Shown here in pieces: positions 50,050 to 58,705 of a DNA stretch of 64,000 bases (the stretch's first letter is position 1; each line of letters opens with the position of its first letter). Origin of the DNA: Rhodocyclales bacterium (GTDB lineage: Bacteria; Pseudomonadota; Gammaproteobacteria; Burkholderiales; Rhodocyclaceae); the NCBI GenBank assembly GCA_028292505.1, contig JAQGMF010000001.1, positions 186,001 through 250,000 of the forward strand, written 5' to 3'. Below the pieces are notes generated by a model. The model was given only the letters and a program-made list of their open reading frames with translations, did not search any database and was not told where the DNA came from. The position numbers were made by a program, and so were the translations under genes.

Positions 50050-50865
50050 TCAACGACAGGTATTGATCTCGTCACGCGCAACAAGTGCAGCTTTGCGCGC
50101 GGCTTCGGCAAAGTCTTCGCCCTGGCCCGCGTACAAGATTGCCCGAGATGAACTGATCATCAACCCCGTGCCTGCGGCGCTCTTGCCGGCACTCACCGTC
50201 GCTTGCACATCACCGCCCTGCGCACCGATGCCGGGTACGAGGAGAGGCAGGTCGCCGACGATGCTGCGCACGTCGGCCAGTTCTTGCGGGAAAGTAGCGC
50301 CGACGACGAGCGCTGCCTGATTATGACGATTCCATTTTTCCGCAACCAGCTGCGCGACGTGTTGATAGAGCTTCTTGCCACCCGCCACGTCGAGATTCTG
50401 TAAATCCGAACCGCCGGGGTTGGAGGTGCGACACAGCACGATAAGGCCGCAATCGGAATAGGCGAGATAGGGCTCGATGGAGTCGAAGCCCATATAGGGA
50501 TTCACCGTCAGCGCGTCGGCCTGGTAGCGTTCGAAGGCTTCGCGTGCGTACTGCGCTGCGGTGGCGCCGATGTCGCCGCGCTTGGCGTCGAGGATCACCG
50601 GGATGCCGGGGTGATGCAGATGAATGTAGTCGATCAGCGCTTCGAGCTGTTCTTCGGCGGACTCGCCTGCGAAGTAGGCGATCTGCGGCTTGAAGGCGCA
50701 GACCAGGTCGGCGGTGGCGTCGACAATGGCGGTGCAGAAGGTGTAGATCGCATCGGGCGCTTCGCGCAGATGCGCTGGAAACTTCGCGAGGTCAGGATCG
50801 AGACCGACGCACAGCAGCGAGTTGTTGCGCGCCCAGGCGGCCTGAAGGTTTTGGATGAAGCTCAT
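50050..50865 (-). CDS. pyrF: Orotidine 5'-phosphate decarboxylase
   Basis: PyrF converts orotidine monophosphate to UMP in pyrimidine synthesis. The 271-residue protein is of the type 2 (bacterial long) form. It has [14 protein letters not shown] near residue 18 and the active-site [11 protein letters not shown] (Asp-x-Lys, about residue 93), and [10 protein letters not shown] for the phosphate grip (about 210). The start ATG 50865 gives [14 protein letters not shown], a normal family start. It stands alone between the low-complexity gene and the iron operon. Confidence 0.94.
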   Translation of the reverse strand: MSFIQNLQAAWARNNSLLCVGLDPDLAKFPAHLREAPDAIYTFCTAIVDATADLVCAFKPQIAYFAGESAEEQLEALIDYIHLHHPGIPVILDAKRGDIGATAAQYAREAFERYQADALTVNPYMGFDSIEPYLAYSDCGLIVLCRTSNPGGSDLQNLDVAGGKKLYQHVAQLVAEKWNRHNQAALVVGATFPQELADVRSIVGDLPLLVPGIGAQGGDVQATVSAGKSAAGTGLMISSSRAILYAGQGEDFAEAARKAALVARDEINTCR

Positions 50866-50969
50866 AGGGAATTCCGGCTGAGGGGGATTCCGTTAGTTTA
50901 CCGCATCGACTCGTTGACGAAAAAACAGACCCTGAACGTCTCGGAACTAAGGGCCTATGCTGCGGAGTA

Positions 50970-51029
50970 GGGCGGAGTGGAACTCCGCCGATGTCGCCTC
51001 GAACATGCGGCGCAGTTGTCACTGCGCCC
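50970..51029. repeat. BIME-like hairpin pair, copy 2
   Basis: Two inverted hairpin units, GGGCGGAGTGGAACTCCGCC (50970-50989) and GGCGCAGTTGTCACTGCGCC (from 51009), are joined by a 19-base linker. The second unit, read on the opposite strand, matches the first unit at 21581 closely, including the following GCATGTT. It lies in the gap between exbD and pyrF. Confidence 0.8.
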
Positions 51030-51076
51030 TTGCGCTCAAGCCGAGTCTTGTCACCGATAAAATTCCGCTCGCGTGC

Positions 51077-51502
51077 CTACTCCGGGGTGCTGACGAATCC
51101 CAGCTTGGTCAGACCGGCACGCGCTGCGCTGGCCATGATGCGTGCAACGGTTTCGTACGAGGTGGTGTGATCAAAACGGAATTGCAGTTCTGGCGCCTGT
51201 GCGGGGTCGCTAACGCTTTTGCCAGCAGCCAGCAGGCGTTCGGTGAGTGTTGCTTCGCTGACGATCTGGCCATCCCAGTACAGCGCTCCCTTGCTATCCA
51301 CGGCGATATCGATCTTCTGTGCGATATGCGTATTGACTGCGCTGGACGCGCGCGGCAGATCGACTTTCACGGCATGCGTGAGCAATGGTGCGGTGAGGAT
51401 GAAGATCACCAGCAATACCAGCATCACGTCGATGAGCGGCACCATGTTGATCTCTGCCATGGGGGCAGACGTCGCCTGTTTGTTGAAGCCACCGAAAGCC
51501 AT
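51077..51502 (-). CDS. exbD: ExbD/TolR-family biopolymer transport protein
   Basis: This 141-residue protein has one N-terminal membrane helix with the conserved Asp in VPLIDVMLVLLVIFILTAPL (about residue 27), which is part of the proton channel, and a periplasmic domain (LPRASSAVNTHIAQKIDIAVD). With ExbB it uses the proton gradient to energise TonB. The start overlaps the exbB stop by one base (TAATG). It is the last gene of the iron operon. Confidence 0.92.
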   Translation of the reverse strand: MAFGGFNKQATSAPMAEINMVPLIDVMLVLLVIFILTAPLLTHAVKVDLPRASSAVNTHIAQKIDIAVDSKGALYWDGQIVSEATLTERLLAAGKSVSDPAQAPELQFRFDHTTSYETVARIMASAARAGLTKLGFVSTPE

Positions 51503-52236
51503 TACGCCGCTCCTTGCGTGAAATTGCGCACCTTGCTGCCGGCTGCCTGCGATGCTTGCGGGCCGGTGGTGAGGTACGAGAACAAGTCGTGCGCGAAGGC
51601 ATCGAGGCGCGCCATGGTGACGCGGTTGGCGCGCGTGAAGCCGTTGTAGCCGACGACCGCGGGTAAGGCGACGGCGAGGCCGAGACCGGTCATGATCAGC
51701 GCTTCACCGACCGGGCCGGCGACTTTGTCCAATGTGCCTGCGCCCGACATGCCGATGGAAACCAGCGCGCCATACACGCCCCACACGGTGCCGAGCAGGC
51801 CGACGAAGGGCGCCGTTGCGCCCACAGTGGCGAGCACCGTCAGGCCATTTTCGAGATGCGAGGTTTCTTCGTCGAGCACCTTGCGCATGGCCCGTGTCAG
51901 TGATTCGCCGAGCGTGCCTGCATCGCCGAGCTTGCCACCGCCGATGCGGTCGTGATGCTCGGTGGTGTACAGCGCGTGACTGGTGAGGTGCGAGAAGGGC
52001 TCGTGTGCGCCGTGCGTAGCGATCTCATTCTTCACTTCCTCGACTGTGGTGGCGTTCCAGAACATTTCGACGAAGCGTTCGCTGTCGCGACGTTGTCGCA
52101 GATAGGTGATGGCTTTGCCGACGATGAAGTACCAAGATGCCAATGACATTATGGTGAGCAGTACGAAAAGCGTCTTGCCGAGGCCGTCGGCGTTGACGAG
52201 AAAGTGGGCGAAGCCCAGGGTCTGTTCGGTAGGCAT
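51502..52236 (-). CDS. exbB: ExbB/TolQ-family proton channel protein
   Basis: This 244-residue protein has three membrane helices: LGKTLFVLLTIMSLASWYFIV, a central one around ENGLTVLATVGATAPFVGLLGTV (about 145), and one around MTGLGLAVALPAVVGYNGF (about 190). GTVWGVYGALVSIGMSGAG is the conserved MotA/ExbB stretch. It forms the pentameric channel that, with ExbD, energises TonB. The start is ATG 52236, 12 bases after the tonB stop, and its stop overlaps exbD. Confidence 0.93.
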   Translation of the reverse strand: MPTEQTLGFAHFLVNADGLGKTLFVLLTIMSLASWYFIVGKAITYLRQRRDSERFVEMFWNATTVEEVKNEIATHGAHEPFSHLTSHALYTTEHHDRIGGGKLGDAGTLGESLTRAMRKVLDEETSHLENGLTVLATVGATAPFVGLLGTVWGVYGALVSIGMSGAGTLDKVAGPVGEALIMTGLGLAVALPAVVGYNGFTRANRVTMARLDAFAHDLFSYLTTGPQASQAAGSKVRNFTQGAA

Positions 52237-52248
52237 TACGTCAGTCCT

Positions 52249-52974
52249 TTAGGGGGAGGGCAACACAAAAACGATGGGGATTAGGGCTGGACCGCCGGAA
52301 ATTTGATTTCCATGCTTTACCGGACATACCCATTGCCTCACTGCAGCCTGTGCAGCACGATCTAAACCGGGAAATTTACTGCTCTCAAGAACATCAACTT
52401 GCAGCATTTTGCCCTGCTGGTCTGTGAGCACGCGCAGCATGACGGTCCCTTCATTGCCGTCCCTAATATCTGCGTTCGGATAGCGCGGAGGCCGCGTTTG
52501 AATGCAGTCAATATCAGCGCGCAAGGTTGGCTCAACTGGGGTTTGCTTCTGTTGCATGACGGGCTGCTGTGGCGCGGGCGCTGCGACGGGCGCGTGGACT
52601 GGCGCCGGTGGCGGCTTGGGCGCTTCCACTGCCGCTGGTGCGGCCGCAGGCGCCTGCACCGGCGGTGCCTCCACCGGTTTGGCGCGTGGTGGCTCGACGG
52701 GCTTGGCAACTGGGGCCGGCGATGTTTTGGCCGGTGGCGGCTCTTTCGGCTTGGGCGTCGCCTGTGGCAACTCGGGGCGCTGGGTCGGTAGCCAATGCAC
52801 GGTCAGGACAGGCGGCTCTTCGATGACAGGAGCATGAAGCTGCATGGAGAGCAGCGCAGCGGCAAGAACCAGGTGCAGGCCGATCACCGCGAGCAGTGTG
52901 AGGCTTTGCTGCGGCCACGGTTTATGTTCGTGGTGGACCGCTGCCGGGCGTCTGGGGTCGATTGTGAGGCTCAT
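52249..52974 (-). CDS. tonB: TonB-family energy transducer
   Basis: This 241-residue protein has an N-terminal membrane helix (SLTLLAVIGLHLVLAAALL, about residue 25), a long Pro/Ala/Lys-rich spacer (about 55-150, PKPKEPPPAKTSPAPVAKPV), and a C-terminal TonB domain starting at RPPRYPNADIRDGNEGTVML with the beta-strand pattern KMLQVDVLESSKFPGLDRA. It links ExbB/ExbD in the inner membrane to the outer-membrane receptor encoded at the start of the operon. Eight bases separate it from piuC. Confidence 0.9.
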   Translation of the reverse strand: MSLTIDPRRPAAVHHEHKPWPQQSLTLLAVIGLHLVLAAALLSMQLHAPVIEEPPVLTVHWLPTQRPELPQATPKPKEPPPAKTSPAPVAKPVEPPRAKPVEAPPVQAPAAAPAAVEAPKPPPAPVHAPVAAPAPQQPVMQQKQTPVEPTLRADIDCIQTRPPRYPNADIRDGNEGTVMLRVLTDQQGKMLQVDVLESSKFPGLDRAAQAAVRQWVCPVKHGNQISGGPALIPIVFVLPSP

Positions 52975-52981
52975 GCGAATA

Positions 52982-53662
52982 TCATACGTCCGACCACATC
53001 CTGAGCAGGTTGTGGTAGGTGCCGGTCAGGGCGACAAGGGGTTCGGTATCGCCCTGCTGCTGACGCAAGGTAGCAATGGCGCTGTCCATGTTGAACAGCA
53101 ACTCGCGCTTTGCGTCGTCGCGCACCATGCTCTGTATCCAGAAGAAACAGGCCTGGCGCTCGCCGCGCGTGACGGGCGTGACGCGGTGCAGGCTGGTCGA
53201 TGGGTAGAGGATCATGTCGCCGGCGGGCAGCTTCACGCGATGTTCGCCGTAAGTGTCTTGCACGATGAGTTCGCCACCGTCGTAGCTGTCCGGCTCGCAC
53301 AGGAAGAGGGTGGCCGAGATGTCGGTGCGCATGTAGCGGCTGCCATCGGGCGCGAGGCGCACGGCGTTGTCGATATGTGCGCCGAAATTTTCACCGACGC
53401 CATAGCGGTTGAAGAGCTGCGGGTAAATCGTGCGCGGCAAGGCTGCCGAGAAAAACAGGCCGTGACGCGACAGGGCGGTGCCTACGATGGCGCGCGCAGC
53501 GGGGACTTGCGGCGCGCTCTCCGGTAGCTGGCGATTCTGCTTGGCCTTGGCGGATTGCGTACCGGCGGTGATGCGCCCATCGGCCCACTGCGCTGCGTCC
53601 AGCAGGGCACGCAAGCGCGTCAGCTCGTCGGTATTCAGAACGTTTTCGACTTGTACTAGCAT
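52982..53662 (-). CDS. piuC: Fe(II)/2-oxoglutarate-dependent hydroxylase, PiuC/YbiX type
   Basis: This 226-residue dioxygenase of the PKHD-type family is usually adjacent to siderophore receptors. The iron ligands are the HxD in GAHIDNAVR (about residue 97) and a His in STSLHRVTPV (about 158). GERQACFFWIQS provides the Arg for 2-oxoglutarate (about 169). The start MLVQVENVLNTDELTRLRALL is the normal family start at ATG 53662; earlier in-frame starts at 53677-53680 lack sequence support. Its role in iron uptake is probably modification of a siderophore or receptor component, but the substrate is unknown. Confidence 0.88.
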   Translation of the reverse strand: MLVQVENVLNTDELTRLRALLDAAQWADGRITAGTQSAKAKQNRQLPESAPQVPAARAIVGTALSRHGLFFSAALPRTIYPQLFNRYGVGENFGAHIDNAVRLAPDGSRYMRTDISATLFLCEPDSYDGGELIVQDTYGEHRVKLPAGDMILYPSTSLHRVTPVTRGERQACFFWIQSMVRDDAKRELLFNMDSAIATLRQQQGDTEPLVALTGTYHNLLRMWSDV

Positions 53663-53709
53663 GATGTTCGCATACATCAAAACCCGCTTGCGCGGGCATC
53701 GATTGGTGA

Positions 53710-55926
53710 TTAGAACTTCAGTGTCGTGGTGAGTTGCACATTACGGCTCGGACCGGCAACCGCCCAACCGTTATAGACCTGTGGCCAATACACCTTGTTG
53801 AACACGTTGTTGAGGTTCAATTGGATGTTGTAGCGCGGCTGGTCGTAACTGAGCATTGCATCATACTTGACGAAGCCGGGCGCCACATTGCTCGAACCGG
53901 CGGCGAAGTTACGCTTGGACTGACCGTCCGCGCCGAAGCCGAATTGCCAGTTCGGCATGAACTGGTAGGTCGACCAGATGGCGCCGCTATTGGTCGGCGT
54001 ATTGGCCGATGGGCCGCCGACCGAGGCTGCGGAACCTGCAGCGTTACCGGCACGATCGACATTCGACCACATGTGCGCAAAGTTGAAGAACAGTTCCCAC
54101 TTCGGCGTGAGGTGACCGGTGGCTTCGATTTCCCAGCCATCCGTATGACGTTGGCCTGAAAGCACGCTGCCACCAATTGGGGTGGTCGAGTCGGTGCTGC
54201 GCTCATTGAACTTCTTGGAGCGGAACAGCGAGCCGCGCAATGCCAGATCGCCATCGAACAGATCCCACTTCGTGCCGATCTCGGTGTTGCGGCTTTGTTC
54301 CGGCGGCGTCTGAGCGCCCGGCGCATCGTACTGATACAGATCGCCCGATGTGCTGTACGAGGTGCTACGCGAAATGTAGTAGCTCTGCGTCGGCGTTGCC
54401 TCCCAGATCAGGCCGGAGCGATAGCTCCATAAACGATCCTTACGTTCATAGCGCGTTCGCGTCGTGCCGGTTGCGTTGGCATAGTCACCGGAAAAACGGT
54501 CCCAGCGCCCGCCCGCCAGTAGCTTCCAATGCGGCACGAACTCGATGGTGTCCTGCGCGTAGATGCTTTGTGAGTACGCCGTGAAGTAGGTGTAGTTCGT
54601 GCGTTGCATCGCATACGGCGTCGTTATGACATCCGAATCGGAAGGCGAGCCGACTGTCGTTGACGGTTTGCCTGGCGTTCCGGCATAACGAAATTGCGCC
54701 GAATATTCGCGACCCAGTTCCACGCCGGTCAGCGCTTCGTGCTTCATGCCGAACAGGTCGAAACGCGAACTCAGGTCGGTCTGGCTGAACATATCCTGGT
54801 CGTTGGCGCCGCGGGCTGGCGGGCTGCCGCGTGTCACGGGTGAGTTGTCGGTGACAGCGCCTGCCAAGGTTGGTTTCTCTTGCGTGGAAAACAGATCGCG
54901 CTTGAATTCGCCGTAACGCAAGGCTGTGCGCACCTGCGTCTTGTTGCTGAAACGGTGGATGTATTCGGCGCTGGCGATGTCCGCGGAGTCGGTCTGGAAG
55001 TCGCTCTTCAAGCCGTAAAACTTGTCGGCGGCCGCGTCGACCGGGCGATTACCGACCCATGCAAAGCCATTGTTGGGCGTGTTGTCGTAGTTCAGATGAT
55101 AGTAGCCAATCTGGAATTCGTCCTTCGTGCCGATGCCGGTGCGGAAGGTCGGCGCGATGCCCAGGCGTTTGCTGTCCGCGCCGGTGGGGTTGCCAGCGTC
55201 ATAAGTGGACATGGTGTTCACCCGCAATGCCGAGGTCTCGCCGATGGCTTTGTTGAGATCGGCGGTAGCACGATAGTAATCATGAGTGCCGACCGTGGTC
55301 GTCACGGTGTTTTCGTCGGCAAGGAACGGCTGCTTGGAAACCTGGTTGATGACACCGCCCGTCGACCCATGACCGTACAGCATCGAAGCAGAGCCGCGTA
55401 ACACTTCGATGCGGTCGAGACTGAACACTTCACGGTTGTACTGGGCGATGTCGCGCATGCCATCGAGGAAGAGGTCGCCGTACGACACGAAGCCGCGCAG
55501 GTTGAGGTTGTCGCCGATACGACCGCCTTCACCGGCATTGAACGAGATGCCCGAAACATGCTGCAATGCCGATGTCATGCTATCGTTCTTGCGATCTTCG
55601 ATCAGCTTTTCGGGGATCACCGTGACAGACTGCGGCACATCTTTCGCATCCTGTTCGATCTTGCCGATCTTCGTTGTCGAAGGTTTGTATTCTGTCGCAC
55701 TGGTCGTCTTGCCGGTTTCGCGCTGGCCCTTGACGATGACCGGCGCAAGCGTCGGCTCTTGAGAAGCGGCGGGCGTTGTCGGTGTCGCGGCCGTTGCACT
55801 TTGGCTGGTCTGCGGCGCGGCGGGCACTTCGGCGGCGTAAAGCGGCGCTGCAACTGCGCCGCTCGCCAGCATGGCTGCCACCAGGCGCGACGGCGCCTTT
55901 CCCTTGGATTTCTGCGAACGCTTCAT
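53710..55926 (-). CDS. TonB-dependent siderophore receptor (catecholate type)
   Basis: This 738-residue outer-membrane receptor has a signal peptide ending near AAPLYAAEV, a TonB-box-like PTLAPVIVKGQ, and a plug domain with QDAKDVPQSVTVIPEKLIEDRK (about residue 90), LNLRGFVSYGDLFLDGMRD and RIEVLRGSASMLYGHGSTGGVIN (about 170). A long beta-barrel follows and ends GPSRNVQLTTTLKF with the terminal aromatic residue. This is the Fiu/FepA-like class that imports ferric catecholates; ligand identity is not readable from sequence. The ATG at 55926 follows GGAGAAAAA. Two Fur-like boxes lie upstream. It is the first gene of an operon with piuC, tonB, exbB and exbD. Confidence 0.9.
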   Translation of the reverse strand: MKRSQKSKGKAPSRLVAAMLASGAVAAPLYAAEVPAAPQTSQSATAATPTTPAASQEPTLAPVIVKGQRETGKTTSATEYKPSTTKIGKIEQDAKDVPQSVTVIPEKLIEDRKNDSMTSALQHVSGISFNAGEGGRIGDNLNLRGFVSYGDLFLDGMRDIAQYNREVFSLDRIEVLRGSASMLYGHGSTGGVINQVSKQPFLADENTVTTTVGTHDYYRATADLNKAIGETSALRVNTMSTYDAGNPTGADSKRLGIAPTFRTGIGTKDEFQIGYYHLNYDNTPNNGFAWVGNRPVDAAADKFYGLKSDFQTDSADIASAEYIHRFSNKTQVRTALRYGEFKRDLFSTQEKPTLAGAVTDNSPVTRGSPPARGANDQDMFSQTDLSSRFDLFGMKHEALTGVELGREYSAQFRYAGTPGKPSTTVGSPSDSDVITTPYAMQRTNYTYFTAYSQSIYAQDTIEFVPHWKLLAGGRWDRFSGDYANATGTTRTRYERKDRLWSYRSGLIWEATPTQSYYISRSTSYSTSGDLYQYDAPGAQTPPEQSRNTEIGTKWDLFDGDLALRGSLFRSKKFNERSTDSTTPIGGSVLSGQRHTDGWEIEATGHLTPKWELFFNFAHMWSNVDRAGNAAGSAASVGGPSANTPTNSGAIWSTYQFMPNWQFGFGADGQSKRNFAAGSSNVAPGFVKYDAMLSYDQPRYNIQLNLNNVFNKVYWPQVYNGWAVAGPSRNVQLTTTLKF

Positions 55927-56002
55927 TTTTTCTCCACTGAGTGTTGTTTCGCCGAGATTTGCGGCCACGCAGTGATGTGTGCCCGTCGATCATATTTCTG
56001 TT

Positions 56003-56017
56003 TGAGAATTATTCTCA
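56003..56017. promoter_or_regulatory. Fur-like operator 1
   Basis: TGAGAATTATTCTCA is a perfect 7-1-7 dyad and closely matches the Fur-box core. It lies 77 bases before the siderophore-receptor start codon and should repress the iron operon under iron-replete conditions. Confidence 0.85.
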
Positions 56018-56036
56018 TTTGAGACGTTCGTGTCAA

Positions 56037-56051
56037 CGAGAATTATTCGCA
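56037..56051. promoter_or_regulatory. Fur-like operator 2
   Basis: CGAGAATTATTCGCA is a near-perfect dyad with the same core as the box at 56003-56017, 34 bases away in the direction of the divergent metallopeptidase gene. Two boxes suggest cooperative Fur binding; the second could also influence that divergent gene. Confidence 0.7.
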
Positions 56052-56216
56052 TTTGCGTTTGGAGGGCTGGAAAATGGGAGTTGGAATTGGCGCTTTTGGA
56101 TACCCGTGATGAGGTCATGCATAGACACGTCCGCGCATTCACGCGGCACCGAGCCTGAGCAGGCGGTGGACTCGGGTCTGGGGCACAATACCAATCCTTG
56201 TCGAAGGAATTTGCCC

Positions 56217-57092
56217 ATGCGTTTTGATGACGATAGCGAAAGCAGTAATGTGGAAGACCGGCGTAGTGGTGGCGGTTTTCCGGTGGGCGGCGGCACCATC
56301 GGCATCGGCACCGCCGTCCTGGCGCTTGCGGCCTGGTATTTCGGTATCGATCCCTCCATCGTTCTTAACGGGAGCCGCGCGCTGCAACAGCACACGCAGC
56401 AGACGCAGACTGCCGGCCAGCCAGTTAATGCCAGCAGGGAAGAGCAGCAGTCGGTGCATTTCGTGAAGGTGGTCTTGCACGACCTCGAAAAGACCTGGCA
56501 CGAGCAATTTCCATTGCAAGCCGGCAAGGCCTACGTCGACCCGCGCCTCGTGTTGTTCCGAGGCGCTACGCCGACAGCATGTGGCACCGGGCAGACTGCA
56601 ATGGGGCCGTTCTATTGCCCAGCGGACCAGAAGGTGTACATCGATCTGGCGTTTTACGACGAATTGCAGCGCCGCTTCCACGCACCCGGCGATTTTGCGC
56701 AGGCGTATGTCATCGCACATGAAGTCGGACACCACTTACAAAACCTGATGGGAATTTCCGCCCAGGTACATCAGGCGCAGGAGCGCGCATCCAGCGCAGC
56801 GCAGGCCAACGCGCTATCCGTGCGCCTGGAGTTGCAGGCTGACTGCTTCGCCGGTGTGTGGGCCTACTACGCCAACAAGGAGCGGCACGCACTGGAGGCC
56901 GGCGATGTGCAGGAAGCCATCACGGCTGCAACAGCCATCGGTGACGATGCCCTGCAGCGGGCCGCACAAGGACGGGTCGTACCGGACAGTTTCACGCACG
57001 GCTCTTCGCAGCAACGCGTGCGCTGGCTGCAGCGAGGTCTGACGTCGGGCAGCCTGGATCAATGCAATACGTTCAAGACACGGGAACTCTGA
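56217..57092 (+). CDS. Putative neutral zinc metallopeptidase (YpfJ family)
   Basis: This 291-residue protein of the zinc_peptidase/YpfJ family begins with a Gly-rich acidic segment (DDDSESSNVEDRRSGGGFPV), a membrane helix near residue 30-50, and a metallopeptidase domain with the zinc-binding HEVGHHLQ (about residue 168) and the third-ligand region LELQADCFAGVWA. FYCPADQKVYIDLAFYDEL is also conserved. AAGGA lies 9 bases before ATG 56217. The family's substrates are unknown. It is divergent from the iron operon. Confidence 0.87.
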   Translation: MRFDDDSESSNVEDRRSGGGFPVGGGTIGIGTAVLALAAWYFGIDPSIVLNGSRALQQHTQQTQTAGQPVNASREEQQSVHFVKVVLHDLEKTWHEQFPLQAGKAYVDPRLVLFRGATPTACGTGQTAMGPFYCPADQKVYIDLAFYDELQRRFHAPGDFAQAYVIAHEVGHHLQNLMGISAQVHQAQERASSAAQANALSVRLELQADCFAGVWAYYANKERHALEAGDVQEAITAATAIGDDALQRAAQGRVVPDSFTHGSSQQRVRWLQRGLTSGSLDQCNTFKTREL

Positions 57093-57135
57093 TCAATGAT
57101 GTCAAGCTTCGGCATAATGTCCGCCGGGGTAAAAG

Positions 57136-57170
57136 AAAAAATTCGATAAAAAATTCGATAAAAAATTCGG
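57136..57170. repeat. Short tandem repeat before the methyltransferase gene
   Basis: The 12-base unit AAAAAATTCGAT occurs nearly three times in direct succession (57136-57147, 57148-57159, and a partial third with TTCGG). It lies between the metallopeptidase stop and the methyltransferase start and ends in the GGGGGACAGG ribosome-site region. Such AT-rich arrays can mark slippage or affect expression. Confidence 0.8.
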
Positions 57171-57179
57171 GGGACAGGT

Positions 57180-57887
57180 ATGAGTACAGGTCGGGAGGCT
57201 GCTCAGTCGAGGTGGCCGGCGCACGCCGCCGCGCGCAACACACACAATCGTGTTGCAGAATTGGTTTGTCATTATCTCAAGGATGAAAAGAGTCTGCGTG
57301 TATGCGATCTGCCTTGCGGCGCAGGCTTGTTTTCAAAACGCTTGGCCGACCTTGGCATGAACGTCACGGGCGTAGACATCGAAGCGGTGTCGCCGTTTCA
57401 CTTTGATGAAAGCTGCCGCGTATTGGCCGATGCTAATCTCCGCCTCCCCTTCGAGGATGGCAGCTTCGACGCCATGGTGACTATCGAAGGTATCGAGCAT
57501 CTGGAGAATCCATCATTTTTTCTGCGCGAGTGCGCGCGTGTCGTTCGCCCTGGGGGCTTGATCTTTCTCAGCACGCCCAACGTGGATAGCTTTCGTTCGC
57601 GCAAGTACGTGTTGTCGTACGGATACCATCGCTATTTCACGCCACGTGAAGACGGCTCGAAAGATTCGGGGCATCTGCATCCCATTGACATGTCCTTCAT
57701 CAGACAAGCGTTGGCAAAAAATGGCTTGTCCTTGCTTGAGACCAGCATCAATCAGATTGAAGGTCAGACCGCGTGGAAAGAAATGCTACGCCCGTGGCTG
57801 ACACGGAAACTGCCTTCCTATATGCAAGGCGAAATTCCGTTTTATGGAGATGTCATCATCTACGTGTTGCGCAAAACAGAGGCGTGA
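57180..57887 (+). CDS. Class I SAM-dependent methyltransferase
   Basis: This 235-residue methyltransferase of the type 11 group has VCDLPCGAGLFSKRLADLGMN (SAM-binding motif I, about residue 41), VTGVDIEAVSPFHFD, FDAMVTIEGIEHLENP (motif IV region, about 97), and VVRPGGLIFLSTPNVDSF (about 126). HLHPIDMSFIRQALAKNG is a later conserved helix. GGGGGACAGGT lies before the ATG at 57180. The substrate is unknown; the C-terminal part resembles family members acting on small molecules or lipids. A terminator follows, so it is probably a single-gene unit. Confidence 0.85.
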   Translation: MSTGREAAQSRWPAHAAARNTHNRVAELVCHYLKDEKSLRVCDLPCGAGLFSKRLADLGMNVTGVDIEAVSPFHFDESCRVLADANLRLPFEDGSFDAMVTIEGIEHLENPSFFLRECARVVRPGGLIFLSTPNVDSFRSRKYVLSYGYHRYFTPREDGSKDSGHLHPIDMSFIRQALAKNGLSLLETSINQIEGQTAWKEMLRPWLTRKLPSYMQGEIPFYGDVIIYVLRKTEA

Positions 57888-57907
57888 TGCAATAGATGAC
57901 CGGCATG

Positions 57908-57941
57908 AAAAAGGCCTGGCGACTTCGTGTCAGGCCTTTTT
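57908..57941. terminator. Bidirectional rho-independent terminator
   Basis: AAAAAGGCCTG (57908-57918) pairs with CAGGCCTTTTT (57931-57941) across a 12-base loop. T-runs on both strands follow the stems, so it can terminate the methyltransferase on the plus strand and the gltL operon on the minus strand. Confidence 0.9.
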
Positions 57942-57958
57942 ACGTAAACGACGGCGTG

Positions 57959-58687
57959 TCAGTGATGCAGTATCTTCGACAGGAACTGCTGCGCCCGCTC
58001 TGAACGTGGCTGGCCGAAAAATTCTTCTTTGGCGGCGTCTTCGACGATCTTGCCCTGGTCCATGAAGACCACGCGATTTGCCACCTTGCGTGCAAAGCCC
58101 ATTTCATGCGTCACGACCATCATCGTCATGCCTTCGTGCGCAAGCTCCACCATCACGTCCAGCACTTCATTGATCATTTCCGGGTCGAGCGCTGAAGTCG
58201 GTTCGTCGAACAACATGCAGATCGGGTCCATCGACAACGCGCGCGCAATCGCAACGCGCTGCTGCTGCCCGCCGGACATTTCGCCTGGGTATTTGTTGGT
58301 GTGTGCCTTGAGACCGACGCGCTCGAGCAGCTTCATGCCTTTGGCATTAGCCTCGTCCTCACTGCGGTTCAACACCTTGACCTGCCCGATCGTCAAATTC
58401 TTGATGATGCTCATGTGCGGAAACAGCTCAAAGTGCTGGAACACCATGCCAACGTGTGCGCGTAGTTTCGGTAGATCGGTCTTCGGGTCGTTGATTGCCG
58501 TGCCATTAACCAGGATATTGCCTTGCTGAATGGGTTCGAGCCCGTTGACGCACTTGATCAACGTGGACTTGCCGGAGCCCGAGGGGCCGCAGACAACGAC
58601 AACTTCGCCCTTGCTCACCGATGTCGTGCAATCGGTGAGCACCTGAAAACTACCGTACCACTTGGAGACGTTCTTGATGTCGATCAT
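57959..58687 (-). CDS. gltL: Glutamate/aspartate ABC transporter ATP-binding protein
   Basis: GltL hydrolyses ATP to drive glutamate and aspartate import. The 242-residue protein has the Walker [11 protein letters not shown] (about residue 34), the Q-loop, the signature [15 protein letters not shown] (about 138), Walker [16 protein letters not shown] (about 157), and the H-loop [10 protein letters not shown]. It is the last gene of a gltIJKL operon; a terminator follows at 57908-57941. Length is normal for the polar amino acid family. Confidence 0.94.
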   Translation of the reverse strand: MIDIKNVSKWYGSFQVLTDCTTSVSKGEVVVVCGPSGSGKSTLIKCVNGLEPIQQGNILVNGTAINDPKTDLPKLRAHVGMVFQHFELFPHMSIIKNLTIGQVKVLNRSEDEANAKGMKLLERVGLKAHTNKYPGEMSGGQQQRVAIARALSMDPICMLFDEPTSALDPEMINEVLDVMVELAHEGMTMMVVTHEMGFARKVANRVVFMDQGKIVEDAAKEEFFGQPRSERAQQFLSKILHH

Positions 58688-58705
58688 GGGCGTTTTCCGG
58701 GCTCT

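Noticed and set aside
52502-52837. Plus-strand Gly/Ala-rich open frame opposite tonB
   Set aside because: It mirrors the Pro/Ala-rich spacer of TonB and has no coding support.
57136-57170. Short AT-rich repeat considered as a CRISPR-like array
   Set aside because: The units are directly adjacent without spacers and are only 12 bases long.
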